Assembly (NCBI GenBank): GCA_038749595.1
Contig: JBCDHW010000004.1
Span: forward strand, 124,001 to 188,000
Length of the DNA stretch: 64,000 nt
Source: Parvularcula sp038749595
GTDB lineage: Bacteria; Pseudomonadota; Alphaproteobacteria; Caulobacterales; Parvularculaceae
Reading direction: 5' to 3'
Under the pieces are notes generated by a model. It made no database searches and was not told where the DNA came from. It was given only the letters and a program-made list of their open reading frames with translations. A program made the translations under genes and the position numbers. Shown here in pieces: positions 37,525 through 46,313 of the stretch (position 1 is its first letter; each line of letters starts with the position of its first letter).

Positions 37525-38472
37525 ATGGCAAGCTATAACTTTGCGGGAAAGCGGGTCTACGTTGCAGGGCACCGGGGCATGGTCGGCTCGGCCATCGTCC
37601 GTCGTCTGCAGACTGAAAACCCGGGTGAGATCATCACCGCGACCAGCCAGGAGGTCGACCTACGGAACCAATCGGCTGCTGATGCGCTTCTCAAAGACAC
37701 CAAGCCTGACGCGGTGTTCATTCCTGCGGCAAAGGTCGGCGGCATTCTCGCGAATGATTCGTACCCTGCCGAATTTCTCTACGACAACCTGATGATCGCC
37801 GCGAACGTCATCCACGCGTCTTATCGGGCAGGCGTGGAGAAGCTGCTGTTCCTAGGGTCATCGTGCATCTACCCGAAAATGGCGCCCCAACCGCTGGTCG
37901 AGGACGCCCTTCTGACGGGTCCGCTTGAGCCAACCAACGAGTGGTACGCGATCGCGAAAATCGCGGGCATCAAGCTTTGCCAAGCCTACCGCCGCCAGTA
38001 CGGCGCTGACTTCATCTCGGCGATGCCGTCCAATCTTTACGGCCCCGGTGATAACTATCACCCTGAAAACAGTCACGTTCTCCCGGCCCTCATTCGTAAG
38101 GCGCACAACGCCAAAGAGAGCGGTGCACAGACGATGGAGATCTGGGGCTCGGGCAAACCGCGCCGCGAGTTCCTCCACGTTGACGATTGCGCCGACGGTT
38201 TGGTGCACCTCTTTAAGTCGTACTCGGACGAAAGCCATATCAATGTCGGCAGCGGCACGGATGTGACGATCGAAGAGCTAACGCGGCTGGTGATGAACGC
38301 GGTCGGCTTTGATGGCTCGATCGTTAAGGACGAGAGCAAGCCCGACGGCACGCCGCGCAAGATGATGGATATCGCGCGCATCCAAGCGCTCGGATGGTCA
38401 CCGAAAATCGGCCTCCCGGAAGGCATCGCTGGTGCGTACCAAGACTTTCTTGAAAACCACGCAGCGGCCTAG
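37525..38472 (+). CDS. fcl: GDP-L-fucose synthase
   Basis: A 315-aa epimerase-reductase with VAGHRGMVGSAIVRRL, the family segment AAKVGGILAN, FLGSSCIYPK and the catalytic YAIAKIAGIK. NLYGPGDNY is also typical. It converts the GMD product to GDP-L-fucose. The ATG at 37525 has GAGG upstream and begins 7 nt after the gmd stop. The longer frame overlaps gmd and is not family-like. Confidence 0.94.
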   Translation: MASYNFAGKRVYVAGHRGMVGSAIVRRLQTENPGEIITATSQEVDLRNQSAADALLKDTKPDAVFIPAAKVGGILANDSYPAEFLYDNLMIAANVIHASYRAGVEKLLFLGSSCIYPKMAPQPLVEDALLTGPLEPTNEWYAIAKIAGIKLCQAYRRQYGADFISAMPSNLYGPGDNYHPENSHVLPALIRKAHNAKESGAQTMEIWGSGKPRREFLHVDDCADGLVHLFKSYSDESHINVGSGTDVTIEELTRLVMNAVGFDGSIVKDESKPDGTPRKMMDIARIQALGWSPKIGLPEGIAGAYQDFLENHAAA

Positions 38473-38475
38473 ACT

Positions 38476-39792
38476 TTAGCTCCGCCCGATCGAGCTGTAG
38501 GCAAAGCCTGCAGCCCGCATCGTTTCCGGCGCGTAGATGTTCCGTAAGTCCACAATGATGGGCTCACGGAGCAAATCCTTGACGCGCTGAAGATCAAGCG
38601 CGCGGTAGGCGTCCCATTCGGTTAGGATGACCGCGACATCGGCGCCGTCCATAGCGGCATACGGACCATCGCAATACGTTACATCGGAGAGCAGCTTCGC
38701 GGCTTCCTCCATGCCCTCAGGGTCATGGGCACGGATCGTGGCACCCGCGGCCTGCAGCATCGGGATCACATCAAGACTGGGGCTGTCGCGCATATCATCG
38801 GTATTCGGCTTAAAGGTCAGCCCGAGAACGGCGACGGTCTTACCCTGGGCACTCCCGCCGAGGGCCGCCTCAACCCGGCCCGCCATGGCTTCTTTGCGCA
38901 GCCGGTTGGCCTCGACCACAGCATTGACGATCCGGGTCTCCACACCAAAATCGCGGGCACTTTTCGTCAACGCCAGTGTGTCTTTCGGAAAGCAACTGCC
39001 GCCATAGCCGGGTCCGGCGTGGAGGAATTTCGATCCAATCCGCCCGTCGAGTCCGATCCCCCGCGCCACCTGCTGAACATCCGCACCGACTTTCTCGCAA
39101 AGGTCCGCCATCTCATTGATGAACGTGATCTTCGTCGCAAGAAAGGCGTTGGCGGCGTACTTAATCAGTTCCGAGGTCGGGCGACTGGTCATCACGATAG
39201 GCGTTTCGTTCAAAAACAGCGGGCGATAGAGCTCCCGCATCACTTCGCCCGCACGCGGATCATCCGTGCCCACCACAACCCGGTCCGGCCGCTTGAAATC
39301 TTCGATTGCAGCACCTTCGCGCAAAAACTCCGGGTTCGATGCAACGGCGAAGTCCTTCCCTGGCGCCAGATCGGGCCGCGTCTTCTGGATAACCGCCTCA
39401 ACCTCTTGACCGGTACCGACAGGAACCGTCGATTTGGTCACCACCACCGTGTACTGATTGATATGCTGGGCAATTTCTTCCGCCGCCGCGTAAACATAGG
39501 AGAGATCGGCATGGCCATCGCCGCGCCGGGACGGAGTGCCCACGGCGATAAAGACAGCGTCGGCATTGTTCATCGCATCGGCGATCTCCGTGGTGAAGGA
39601 AAGCCGACCCGCCTCAACATTCTTGGCAACCAGCGCATCGAGACCCGGCTCGTAGATCGGCATGACGCCTTGGATCAGCCGCTCAATTTTCCCGGCATCT
39701 TTGTCGACACAAACGACTTCGTGCCCAAAATCCGAGAAACAGGTTCCCGATACAAGCCCGACATAACCGGTACCGATCATCGCGACGCGCAT
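38476..39792 (-). CDS. ugd: UDP-glucose 6-dehydrogenase
   Basis: A 438-aa dehydrogenase with NAD motif IGTGYVGLVSG, the GTPSRRGDG loop, EFLREG, the active-site Cys in GYGGSCFPKDT and the C-terminal TFKPNTDDMRDSPS. It oxidises UDP-glucose to UDP-glucuronic acid, so a uronic acid is probably part of the capsule. The ATG at 39792 has a strong GGAGG Shine-Dalgarno; the longer upstream frame is not part of the family. It converges on fcl with only 3 nt between stops. Confidence 0.94.
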   Translation of the reverse strand: MRVAMIGTGYVGLVSGTCFSDFGHEVVCVDKDAGKIERLIQGVMPIYEPGLDALVAKNVEAGRLSFTTEIADAMNNADAVFIAVGTPSRRGDGHADLSYVYAAAEEIAQHINQYTVVVTKSTVPVGTGQEVEAVIQKTRPDLAPGKDFAVASNPEFLREGAAIEDFKRPDRVVVGTDDPRAGEVMRELYRPLFLNETPIVMTSRPTSELIKYAANAFLATKITFINEMADLCEKVGADVQQVARGIGLDGRIGSKFLHAGPGYGGSCFPKDTLALTKSARDFGVETRIVNAVVEANRLRKEAMAGRVEAALGGSAQGKTVAVLGLTFKPNTDDMRDSPSLDVIPMLQAAGATIRAHDPEGMEEAAKLLSDVTYCDGPYAAMDGADVAVILTEWDAYRALDLQRVKDLLREPIIVDLRNIYAPETMRAAGFAYSSIGRS

Positions 39793-39887
39793 AATAAGCC
39801 TCCAACAGAGTTCCGGCGCCATAACGGGGCGCCGCGGCAAAAGTCTAGAGCAGGTCGCGCGCGCCTCGCCGGATCTCCACCCGCGCG

Positions 39888-41015
39888 TTACCGGGCGAGC
39901 GTCAGGAGCGCATCGGCGAGGGTCATCAGATGGTAGACCGTGCTGCTCGGCGTCAGCTTCGACGTAACCCGGCCGTCACCCGATGCTTCATCGTGATAGC
40001 AACCGGGGGCCACGTCCTGAACGAACACATCAAAAAAGGCCGCCAGATACGTCTCGGCCTCGCCGAGCCAAGCGTCGTCGCGGGTCAAGTCAGCCATCAC
40101 GAGGCACGCCCGGATATGTTCCGTCTGAGGCCACAGGCGACAGTTCGCTGAGCGCTCTCCGGTCCGAAGATCCGCAGCGGACGCGAGCAGGCCGCTCTCA
40201 GGATAAAGCCCCGTCTCCCGAGCGCGTGACACCATCTGCGCAAAAAGGGCAACATCGCGCACGCCCGCTTCGTAGAGCAGCCACACCCACTCAACGATGT
40301 GCCCTGGCTCAATGATCGCGCCTTTGCCCGGATCAACGGCCCAGTCCTCGGTAAAAAACTCGCGGAGCACGCCGTGCTCAGCATCCCAAAAATGCGCTGA
40401 GAACAGGTCGCGGACCTCCGAAATGGCAGCGGCGGCGCGCGAGTCGCCCGTGCTTTTCTCCTGCAGTAATGACGCTTCAAGCCAGTGCATGTGCGGGTTC
40501 TGGCGGCGCGGCGCTTCGTGGGGCGCGCCCTCGTAAAGACCTCCGCTCGGATGCCTCAACGCATCGAGGCATCGCCACACAGTCTCCACCGTTTCGCGGT
40601 TGACCTCATCGCCATAAACCCGCGATCGCTCCGCCGCGGCAAGCAGCACAAAGGCGTGGTCATAGGTATCGCGTTTGCCGTCGCGAACGGTCCCGTCCGC
40701 ATTGAGCGTGTGCACCCAACCCGCCGGCGTCTGATCATCTCCAGCCTCGAACCCCGCGCCATTCATGAACCGAAAGGCTTCATCGGACATGGCGCGACCG
40801 GAGCTGATCAGCCCCAGGCTCTCAGCGCGCGCAAATGCATAGGCCTGGCGCGCCTGGACGCGGAGGCGCTTCGGTGCATCCTCTACGGGCGTGCCATCGG
40901 GGCGAAGCGACTCATAGAACCCGCCGAGGGGATCGCGCCCATGCTCAGCCGAGCGGGGAAGCACATCGTTCTGGATCCACTGAAGATAGCGCGTGCGCTG
41001 CGCGTCAAACGTCAC
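39888..41015 (-). CDS. AGE-family epimerase/isomerase
   Basis: A 375-aa (alpha/alpha)6-barrel protein of the N-acylglucosamine 2-epimerase/mannose-6-phosphate isomerase-like group. Family features are RLRVQARQAYAFA, DTYDHAFVLLA, NPHMHWLEASLL, PGHIVEWVWLL with catalytic His, and CRLWPQTEHIRA. Members epimerise or isomerise sugars; here mannose supply for GDP-fucose is the most natural role, though N-acetylglucosamine epimerisation is possible. The GTG start has a near-perfect AGGAGG Shine-Dalgarno. Confidence 0.82.
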   Translation of the reverse strand: MTFDAQRTRYLQWIQNDVLPRSAEHGRDPLGGFYESLRPDGTPVEDAPKRLRVQARQAYAFARAESLGLISSGRAMSDEAFRFMNGAGFEAGDDQTPAGWVHTLNADGTVRDGKRDTYDHAFVLLAAAERSRVYGDEVNRETVETVWRCLDALRHPSGGLYEGAPHEAPRRQNPHMHWLEASLLQEKSTGDSRAAAAISEVRDLFSAHFWDAEHGVLREFFTEDWAVDPGKGAIIEPGHIVEWVWLLYEAGVRDVALFAQMVSRARETGLYPESGLLASAADLRTGERSANCRLWPQTEHIRACLVMADLTRDDAWLGEAETYLAAFFDVFVQDVAPGCYHDEASGDGRVTSKLTPSSTVYHLMTLADALLTLAR

Positions 41016-41051
41016 CTTGCTCCTCCTGCATGTCTTGGCCGCCGGTGTCTT

Positions 41052-42266
41052 TTACGAGGCCCCATGCCGGAGTTTCGCGGGCTGTCCAAGGTTGCTTTGA
41101 AGATGCTGGATCACCGCCTGCTTCCAACGATCACCGGCCAGCGGCGGGAGCGCTGTAAACGGCCGCAAAGCCACTTCCCGGAACGCGGGCAGGTCTGATG
41201 CGATCACGGGCGTGCCAACGGCCTGGGCTTCGACCACCGGCAACCCAAACCCTTCGGCAAACGACGGCATCACCAAGGCGCGCGCGCCTTTCATAATGCA
41301 CGCCAAGACGGCGTCAGGGAGCTCTGGGGCCTCGATCACGTGCTCTTGAAGAGCAGGGCAGCGGTCGAGAAGGGCGAACGTATCAGCGTTCATCCACCCG
41401 CGGCGCCCGGCCAGTACCAAAGCTGGCGTGTCGGGGCCGAGCTCCGCCGCAAGTTCACGCCAGACCTCCAGCAACATCCTGTGGTTCTTGCGCGGCTCGA
41501 TCGTCCCGACGCAGAGAAAATAAGGCCGGGCCGCAAGGGCGGCCTCGAGCTTCCCACAAAACGCACGCGGTGGGCGCAAAGGATCAACCGTGAGCTCAGG
41601 CAGCGGCAGCTGCATCATCTGCGCCAGGTGCGCCAGCTCAGCCTCCGTCACGCGAGAGTTCACCCGGATCCTGTCAGCGTAGCGGAGAACCGCGTGGAGG
41701 CGGCGTCGGTGCTTATCGGAGTCGCCTTCGCGCGCATATTCAGGCCACAGAATAGGGATGGCGTCGTGCCAATAGACCTCAATCCGCGCGCGCCAACGCT
41801 GCTTCAGGCCAATCAAAAACCCGTCTTTATCGAGGTGGTGATGGGAGACATTGCGATAAACGATGTCGGCCCTCTCGGCTTGCAGCTTGCGCTCCATCCG
41901 CCGGGCGAAAAACTGGGCCCCAACGGCCCGCGGACCCGAAATTTTTGGTAAGGATGGGGCGTCAGAGACCCGGGGTAACGGCGCCTCAATCCCAAGAAAC
42001 GCATAGAGTCGCGCGGCCGATTCCAGGCCGTCTTCACTTCCGGCCGCCCACCGCCGGCCCAGCGCTTTGGCCAACGCCGCCACGTCCTGCCGGGGAATAA
42101 ACCACGAGCGTTTCCCTTGGGTGGCAAAGAAAAAGGCGTTGTCCCCGAGGGATAGCGCTTTCTCCACCTCCTCCAGCTCCACCCGATCAATACCCGTCGG
42201 CGTCCCGCGCTTTGTCCGCGAGCGGAGGCGCGAAATGTCCATAACGATGTGCGTCGGCGCAGCCAT
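41052..42266 (-). CDS. GT4-family glycosyltransferase
   Basis: A 404-aa glycosyltransferase of the GT-B fold. The C-terminal half has VGTIEPRKNHRMLLEVW, the family EPRKN motif, and VMPSFAEGFGLPVVEAQAVG with the E-x7-E retaining-enzyme motif. The N-terminus MDISRLRSRT followed by TGIDRVE is common in mannosyl/rhamnosyl transferases of capsule clusters. The donor is not certain. It is co-directional with the upstream-lying AGE gene and precedes it. No clear Shine-Dalgarno is visible; an in-frame ATG at 42242 is a possible start. Confidence 0.83.
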   Translation of the reverse strand: MAAPTHIVMDISRLRSRTKRGTPTGIDRVELEEVEKALSLGDNAFFFATQGKRSWFIPRQDVAALAKALGRRWAAGSEDGLESAARLYAFLGIEAPLPRVSDAPSLPKISGPRAVGAQFFARRMERKLQAERADIVYRNVSHHHLDKDGFLIGLKQRWRARIEVYWHDAIPILWPEYAREGDSDKHRRRLHAVLRYADRIRVNSRVTEAELAHLAQMMQLPLPELTVDPLRPPRAFCGKLEAALAARPYFLCVGTIEPRKNHRMLLEVWRELAAELGPDTPALVLAGRRGWMNADTFALLDRCPALQEHVIEAPELPDAVLACIMKGARALVMPSFAEGFGLPVVEAQAVGTPVIASDLPAFREVALRPFTALPPLAGDRWKQAVIQHLQSNLGQPAKLRHGAS

Positions 42267-42377
42267 TGGGCGGCGCTAGCAGACTTTCGCGGGTGAGCGC
42301 GACCACCGAAATTCGGGTGGAACATTACGACGGCGCAGTGTTTATGGGCCGCAGCGAGCGATGACGGATGAGCGCGC

Positions 42378-43805
42378 ATGGGCCAGCCTGTGGAGGAATT
42401 GAGCGGCACCCCCGGGAAGGGGCAGCCCGTGGTCTTCACCATCTGCGCACGCAACTACCTGCCCCAGGCTTCGTTGCTTGTCGCGTCAGTCGCCCAGCAC
42501 CATCCCGGTCTCAAAGTGTTGGTGTTCGTTCTCGACGCCCAAGGCGATGAAGCGGAAATCCAAACGTTCCTCGGCGTGCCCGTGGTCAGCGGCGCGGATT
42601 TGGGTCTGCCGACCTTCTTCGACATGGCGATCCGGTACGACATCCTTGAGTTCAGCACCGCCATCAAGCCCGCGTGCTTTCAATATGTCTTTGGCACAGG
42701 TGCTCCGTGGGCGATCTATCTTGACCCGGACATGGAGGTGCTGCAGCCCCTGCGCGAGGTCGAAGCGCGCCTCGCGCGCGGTGCCCAAGCCGTCATCACC
42801 CCGCACATCACCCAGCCGCTCGACATGCAGCATGACCCGACCGAGCTTAAGCTCATCCGTACGGGGATTTACAATCTCGGTTTCGCCGCCATCGCCAACA
42901 CCGAAGAGGCGCACCGCTTCGTGCAGTGGTGGGCCGACCGGATGCCAACGGATTGCCGTGTCGATCTCGATGCCGGGATCTTTGTCGACCAAAAGTATGT
43001 CGATCTGATGCCGTCTTATCTTCCTCGTACGGATATCCTCCGCCATCGCGGGTACAATGTCGCCTATTGGAACCTTGCCCATCGGCCGCTGCATCGTTCT
43101 GCCGACGGCCCGTGGATGATCGACGACGACCCGGCCGTTCTTATGCATTACTCCGGCATTCGCGCCGACGATGCTGATATCGTCAGTGTACATCAAAACC
43201 GGCTAACGGTCAGCGACCTCGGCGAGGGGAGGGCGCTGTTCGCGGACTATCGCGAGCGGCTCAAGGCCCAGCAAACGGCGCTCAACCGGTCGGGCATCGC
43301 CACGCAATACGCCTTTGGCACCTTCACGTCAGGGGAGACCATCACGCGCCTCATGCGCGATGTCTACGCGCGCACCGTTCCACCAACCCGCGCCGCCTAT
43401 GCCGACGTTTTTTCTCTCGAAAAGGCCAGCTGCGTGCACGGAGCAACTGGCCTCACGCACAGAGCCGCCCATTTGATCTCGCCCATCATGTTCGACCTTT
43501 GGAACCGAAAGGCCCACCTGCAAGCGGCATTCGACCTCAAGAGCCCCGCAAGCGCCGAAAGATTCGCGGTTTGGTTTGCTGAGACGGGACACCGCGAGTT
43601 CGGCATCGCCAAAGCCTTTGTTCCGCATGCGGTATGGGAGGTCCGTCAGGAGCGGAAGTCGCTGAAAGCACGGTGGGCCCTGACGACTTTGCGGATGATT
43701 GAGTGGGGCAAAAAGACTGCGTTCCTTTATCCCAAACCCTTTCGCCGCGCCGCGGCCCGCACCGTCCGCCGGGCCTTGCCGCATATTGCACGCCGCATCC
43801 GCTAG
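42378..43805 (+). CDS. GT-A fold glycosyltransferase (paralogue of next gene's N-terminus)
   Basis: A 475-aa protein. The first 300 residues look like a retaining GT-A transferase: TICARNYLPQASLLVASV, then DMAIRYDILEFSTAIKP, then the D-x-D motif in YLDPDMEVLQ, and TGIYNLGFAAIAN. Its layout resembles GT8-like enzymes. The domain is repeated at the N-terminus of the next gene, which starts 3 nt after this stop. The last 170 residues (after about 300) are alpha-helical, basic at the end, and resemble the corresponding part of the neighbour. It is likely a capsule sugar transferase; donor unknown. Confidence 0.78.
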   Translation: MGQPVEELSGTPGKGQPVVFTICARNYLPQASLLVASVAQHHPGLKVLVFVLDAQGDEAEIQTFLGVPVVSGADLGLPTFFDMAIRYDILEFSTAIKPACFQYVFGTGAPWAIYLDPDMEVLQPLREVEARLARGAQAVITPHITQPLDMQHDPTELKLIRTGIYNLGFAAIANTEEAHRFVQWWADRMPTDCRVDLDAGIFVDQKYVDLMPSYLPRTDILRHRGYNVAYWNLAHRPLHRSADGPWMIDDDPAVLMHYSGIRADDADIVSVHQNRLTVSDLGEGRALFADYRERLKAQQTALNRSGIATQYAFGTFTSGETITRLMRDVYARTVPPTRAAYADVFSLEKASCVHGATGLTHRAAHLISPIMFDLWNRKAHLQAAFDLKSPASAERFAVWFAETGHREFGIAKAFVPHAVWEVRQERKSLKARWALTTLRMIEWGKKTAFLYPKPFRRAAARTVRRALPHIARRIR

Positions 43806-43808
43806 CTC

Positions 43809-46181
43809 ATGGCCAAGTCCCCACTGACCTTTTTCACAATTTGCTCCGCCAACTACTTCCCATTGGCGCGGACCCTCTTCGAATCGCTGGTAGCGCATGA
43901 GCCCGGGGCGCAGTTCACGCTCTTCCTCGCCGACACGCTTCCCCACGGCGCGGATATCAGCACACTGCCGTTTTCCGTCGTCCCGGCGCATTCCTTAATG
44001 ATCCCCAGCTTCGCCGATATGGCGTTTCGCTACGATATCATGGAGTTCAACACCGCGATCAAACCGTTCTGCTTCCAGCATATTTTCGCCGACGACCCGA
44101 GCGCGCGTGCGGTTTATCTGGACCCTGATATTTTTGTGACAGGCCGCTTCGATCCGATCGAACACGCTTTTGATCAGGGCGCAGAATTAATCCTGACACC
44201 CCATACTCTTGCCCCGCTTGATGACGGGTACGCGCCCGATGACCGCGCCTTGATGCAGACGGGGGCCTACAATCTTGGCTTCGCTGCCATGCGGAAAACG
44301 CTCGAGACCGATGTTCTGTTGAATTGGTGGGCGGATCATATGCGCACCCGCTGCGTTTCCGATCTGCCCGGCGGCCTTTTCGTGGACCAGAAGTTCATGG
44401 ACATGGCGCCCGCATTCGTGTCGCGTACGGAGATTATACGCCATCGGGGTCTCAACGTGGCGTACTGGAACCTCCACGAGCGGCCGGTCGCCTTCCGCGA
44501 TGGTCAATGGACAGCGGGCGGTGACCCGTTGATATTCTTCCACTTTAGCGGTGTAGACCGAAACGATCCCGAGAAATTCTCAAAGCATCAAAACCGCTAC
44601 ACGGGAAGTGACATCGGCGCCGCACGCCAGCTGCTCGAAACCTATCAACAGGCCTTGCACACCCACCAAGATCCCAGTTGGGAAGAGCACCCTTACGCAT
44701 ACGGAGCGTTCACGTGCGGCACACCAATTCATCACATGATGCGCCGCGTCTACCGCCGGGTCTATCCCGAACCGCGCGACCTCTCCGAAGGCGAGGTCTT
44801 CATCTTCGCGCCTGACCTTTATAATGCGCCCTCGGACGATCTTCTGGTGCCGGGTAGCCGGCCCGTATCGCGGATTATGCATGAAACCTGGCGCCAGCGC
44901 TCGGACCTGCGCGCTGCGTTCAATCTGCGACGCGAAAAGGACGTTGATGCCTTCTCACTCTGGTTCTCGGAAAAGGCCCGGTCCGAGATCGGCTTACCCG
45001 CTCAACTGATCCCGGGCGCAAAGGACTCTCCGAACGCGCCACCACAAACGCCCATAGCGACAGCCGCGAAACGCCGTGCCCGCAGCATACGGATGGTCGG
45101 GTACTTCAGCGCCGAAAGCGGCGTTGGCGAAGGGGCCAGAGTCCAGCATATGTGTTTCGAGGAGGCGGGCCTCGCGACCTCGCTCCGAACCGTCTTGCCA
45201 AGCGGCTTCGCGAACCTTGCTGACGGTCGGCAAGACGCCAATGACGACTCCGCGATCCTCTATCTTCACATCAACGCCGACCAAACGCCGGCAGTGCTCG
45301 ATAGTCTTGGGCCGGGAGAGCGTGATGGTCGGTACACGATCGGATATTGGGCATGGGAGCTCCCAATTTTCCCCGTGGCATGGTCGCCTGCTCTAGACCG
45401 TGTCGACGAAGTCTGGGTACCGAGCACCTTCACAGCAAAAGCGCTTGCGCAGGTCACGTCCAAGCCCATCACGGTCGTTCCGCATGCGATCCAGGCGCCG
45501 TCGGGCGATAGGGCACGTGGCCGCCAGCTCCTCGGGCTGTCTGACGACGTGGTTGTCGTATCCACGGTCTTCGACACCCGTTCCTTCCTGAAGCGAAAGA
45601 ATCCCGCCGGGGCGCTCGAAGCGTTCAGGCGCGCGCGCGCGGCGCAAACCGCCATCGACTGCGTGCTCCTGATCAAAAGCCATGGTCCGCTCACTGATCA
45701 AACCGCCCAGCGATTTTTTGCGCAAGCGGCAGAAGAGCCCAACGTCCTTGTCCGCCACGAAGTGATGGACGCCGAGGCAATGGCGGATCTTTACGCCGCA
45801 ACCGATATCTTCCTCTCGCTCCACCGGTCCGAGGGGTTCGGGCTCGGCATCGCCAACGCTATGGCCCACGGCGCGGTGGTCATCGCCACGGGATGGTCGG
45901 GCAACACAGATTTTATGACGCCCACGAACAGTGTCCTCGTGCCGTCCACAATCCGAAACTTGGTCCCCGGTGATTATCCGTTTGCTGAAGGCCAGAGCTG
46001 GGCGGAGCCCGATATCGCGGCCGCCGAAAAAGCGCTGGCGGATTTGTTGCGAGATCCCGCGCCGCGCCATCGAATCGGGCAACAAGCGGTGGCGGATATG
46101 AGAGAGGAACTGAGCGTCAAACGGGTCAGTCAGGTCGCCGCGGCGCGGATCACGACAATTCATGATACAATCTTGTCTTGA
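43809..46181 (+). CDS. Two-domain glycosyltransferase (GT-A type plus GT4)
   Basis: A 790-aa protein. Residues 1-400 match the preceding gene (TICSANYFPLARTL, DMAFRYDIMEFNTAIKP, YLDPDIFVTG). Residues about 420-790 form a GT4 domain: GYFSAESGVGEGAR, VDEVWVPSTFTAKAL, LSLHRSEGFGLGIANAMAHG with the E-x7-E-like arrangement. The gene arose by duplication of the N-terminal domain plus fusion to a second transferase, or the reverse. It may add two successive sugars to the capsule. No ribosome site is needed if it is coupled to the upstream gene, which ends 3 nt before. Confidence 0.8.
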   Translation: MAKSPLTFFTICSANYFPLARTLFESLVAHEPGAQFTLFLADTLPHGADISTLPFSVVPAHSLMIPSFADMAFRYDIMEFNTAIKPFCFQHIFADDPSARAVYLDPDIFVTGRFDPIEHAFDQGAELILTPHTLAPLDDGYAPDDRALMQTGAYNLGFAAMRKTLETDVLLNWWADHMRTRCVSDLPGGLFVDQKFMDMAPAFVSRTEIIRHRGLNVAYWNLHERPVAFRDGQWTAGGDPLIFFHFSGVDRNDPEKFSKHQNRYTGSDIGAARQLLETYQQALHTHQDPSWEEHPYAYGAFTCGTPIHHMMRRVYRRVYPEPRDLSEGEVFIFAPDLYNAPSDDLLVPGSRPVSRIMHETWRQRSDLRAAFNLRREKDVDAFSLWFSEKARSEIGLPAQLIPGAKDSPNAPPQTPIATAAKRRARSIRMVGYFSAESGVGEGARVQHMCFEEAGLATSLRTVLPSGFANLADGRQDANDDSAILYLHINADQTPAVLDSLGPGERDGRYTIGYWAWELPIFPVAWSPALDRVDEVWVPSTFTAKALAQVTSKPITVVPHAIQAPSGDRARGRQLLGLSDDVVVVSTVFDTRSFLKRKNPAGALEAFRRARAAQTAIDCVLLIKSHGPLTDQTAQRFFAQAAEEPNVLVRHEVMDAEAMADLYAATDIFLSLHRSEGFGLGIANAMAHGAVVIATGWSGNTDFMTPTNSVLVPSTIRNLVPGDYPFAEGQSWAEPDIAAAEKALADLLRDPAPRHRIGQQAVADMREELSVKRVSQVAAARITTIHDTILS

Positions 46182-46227
46182 ATTAGCGGTAATTTGCTGA
46201 TGATGTTGCGGTGCAGCGATTAAACCC

Positions 46228-46245
46228 GACGTTACACAAAACGTC
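46228..46245. promoter_or_regulatory. Inverted repeat upstream of kpsS
   Basis: GACGTT and AACGTC form a perfect 6-bp dyad with a 6-nt spacer in the 132-bp gap before kpsS. It could be an operator or a stem at the 5' end of the message. There is no other support. Confidence 0.22.
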
Positions 46246-46313
46246 ACAAAAGCGTTCTTGAACATCATGCCTGCGTGCGTTTATCGGAGCGGCGACGAGG
46301 GAATTTCTTATCA

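Noticed and set aside
38725..39936. 403-aa plus-strand open frame opposite ugd
   Set aside because: Antisense to ugd, which has all catalytic motifs; translation is not protein-like.
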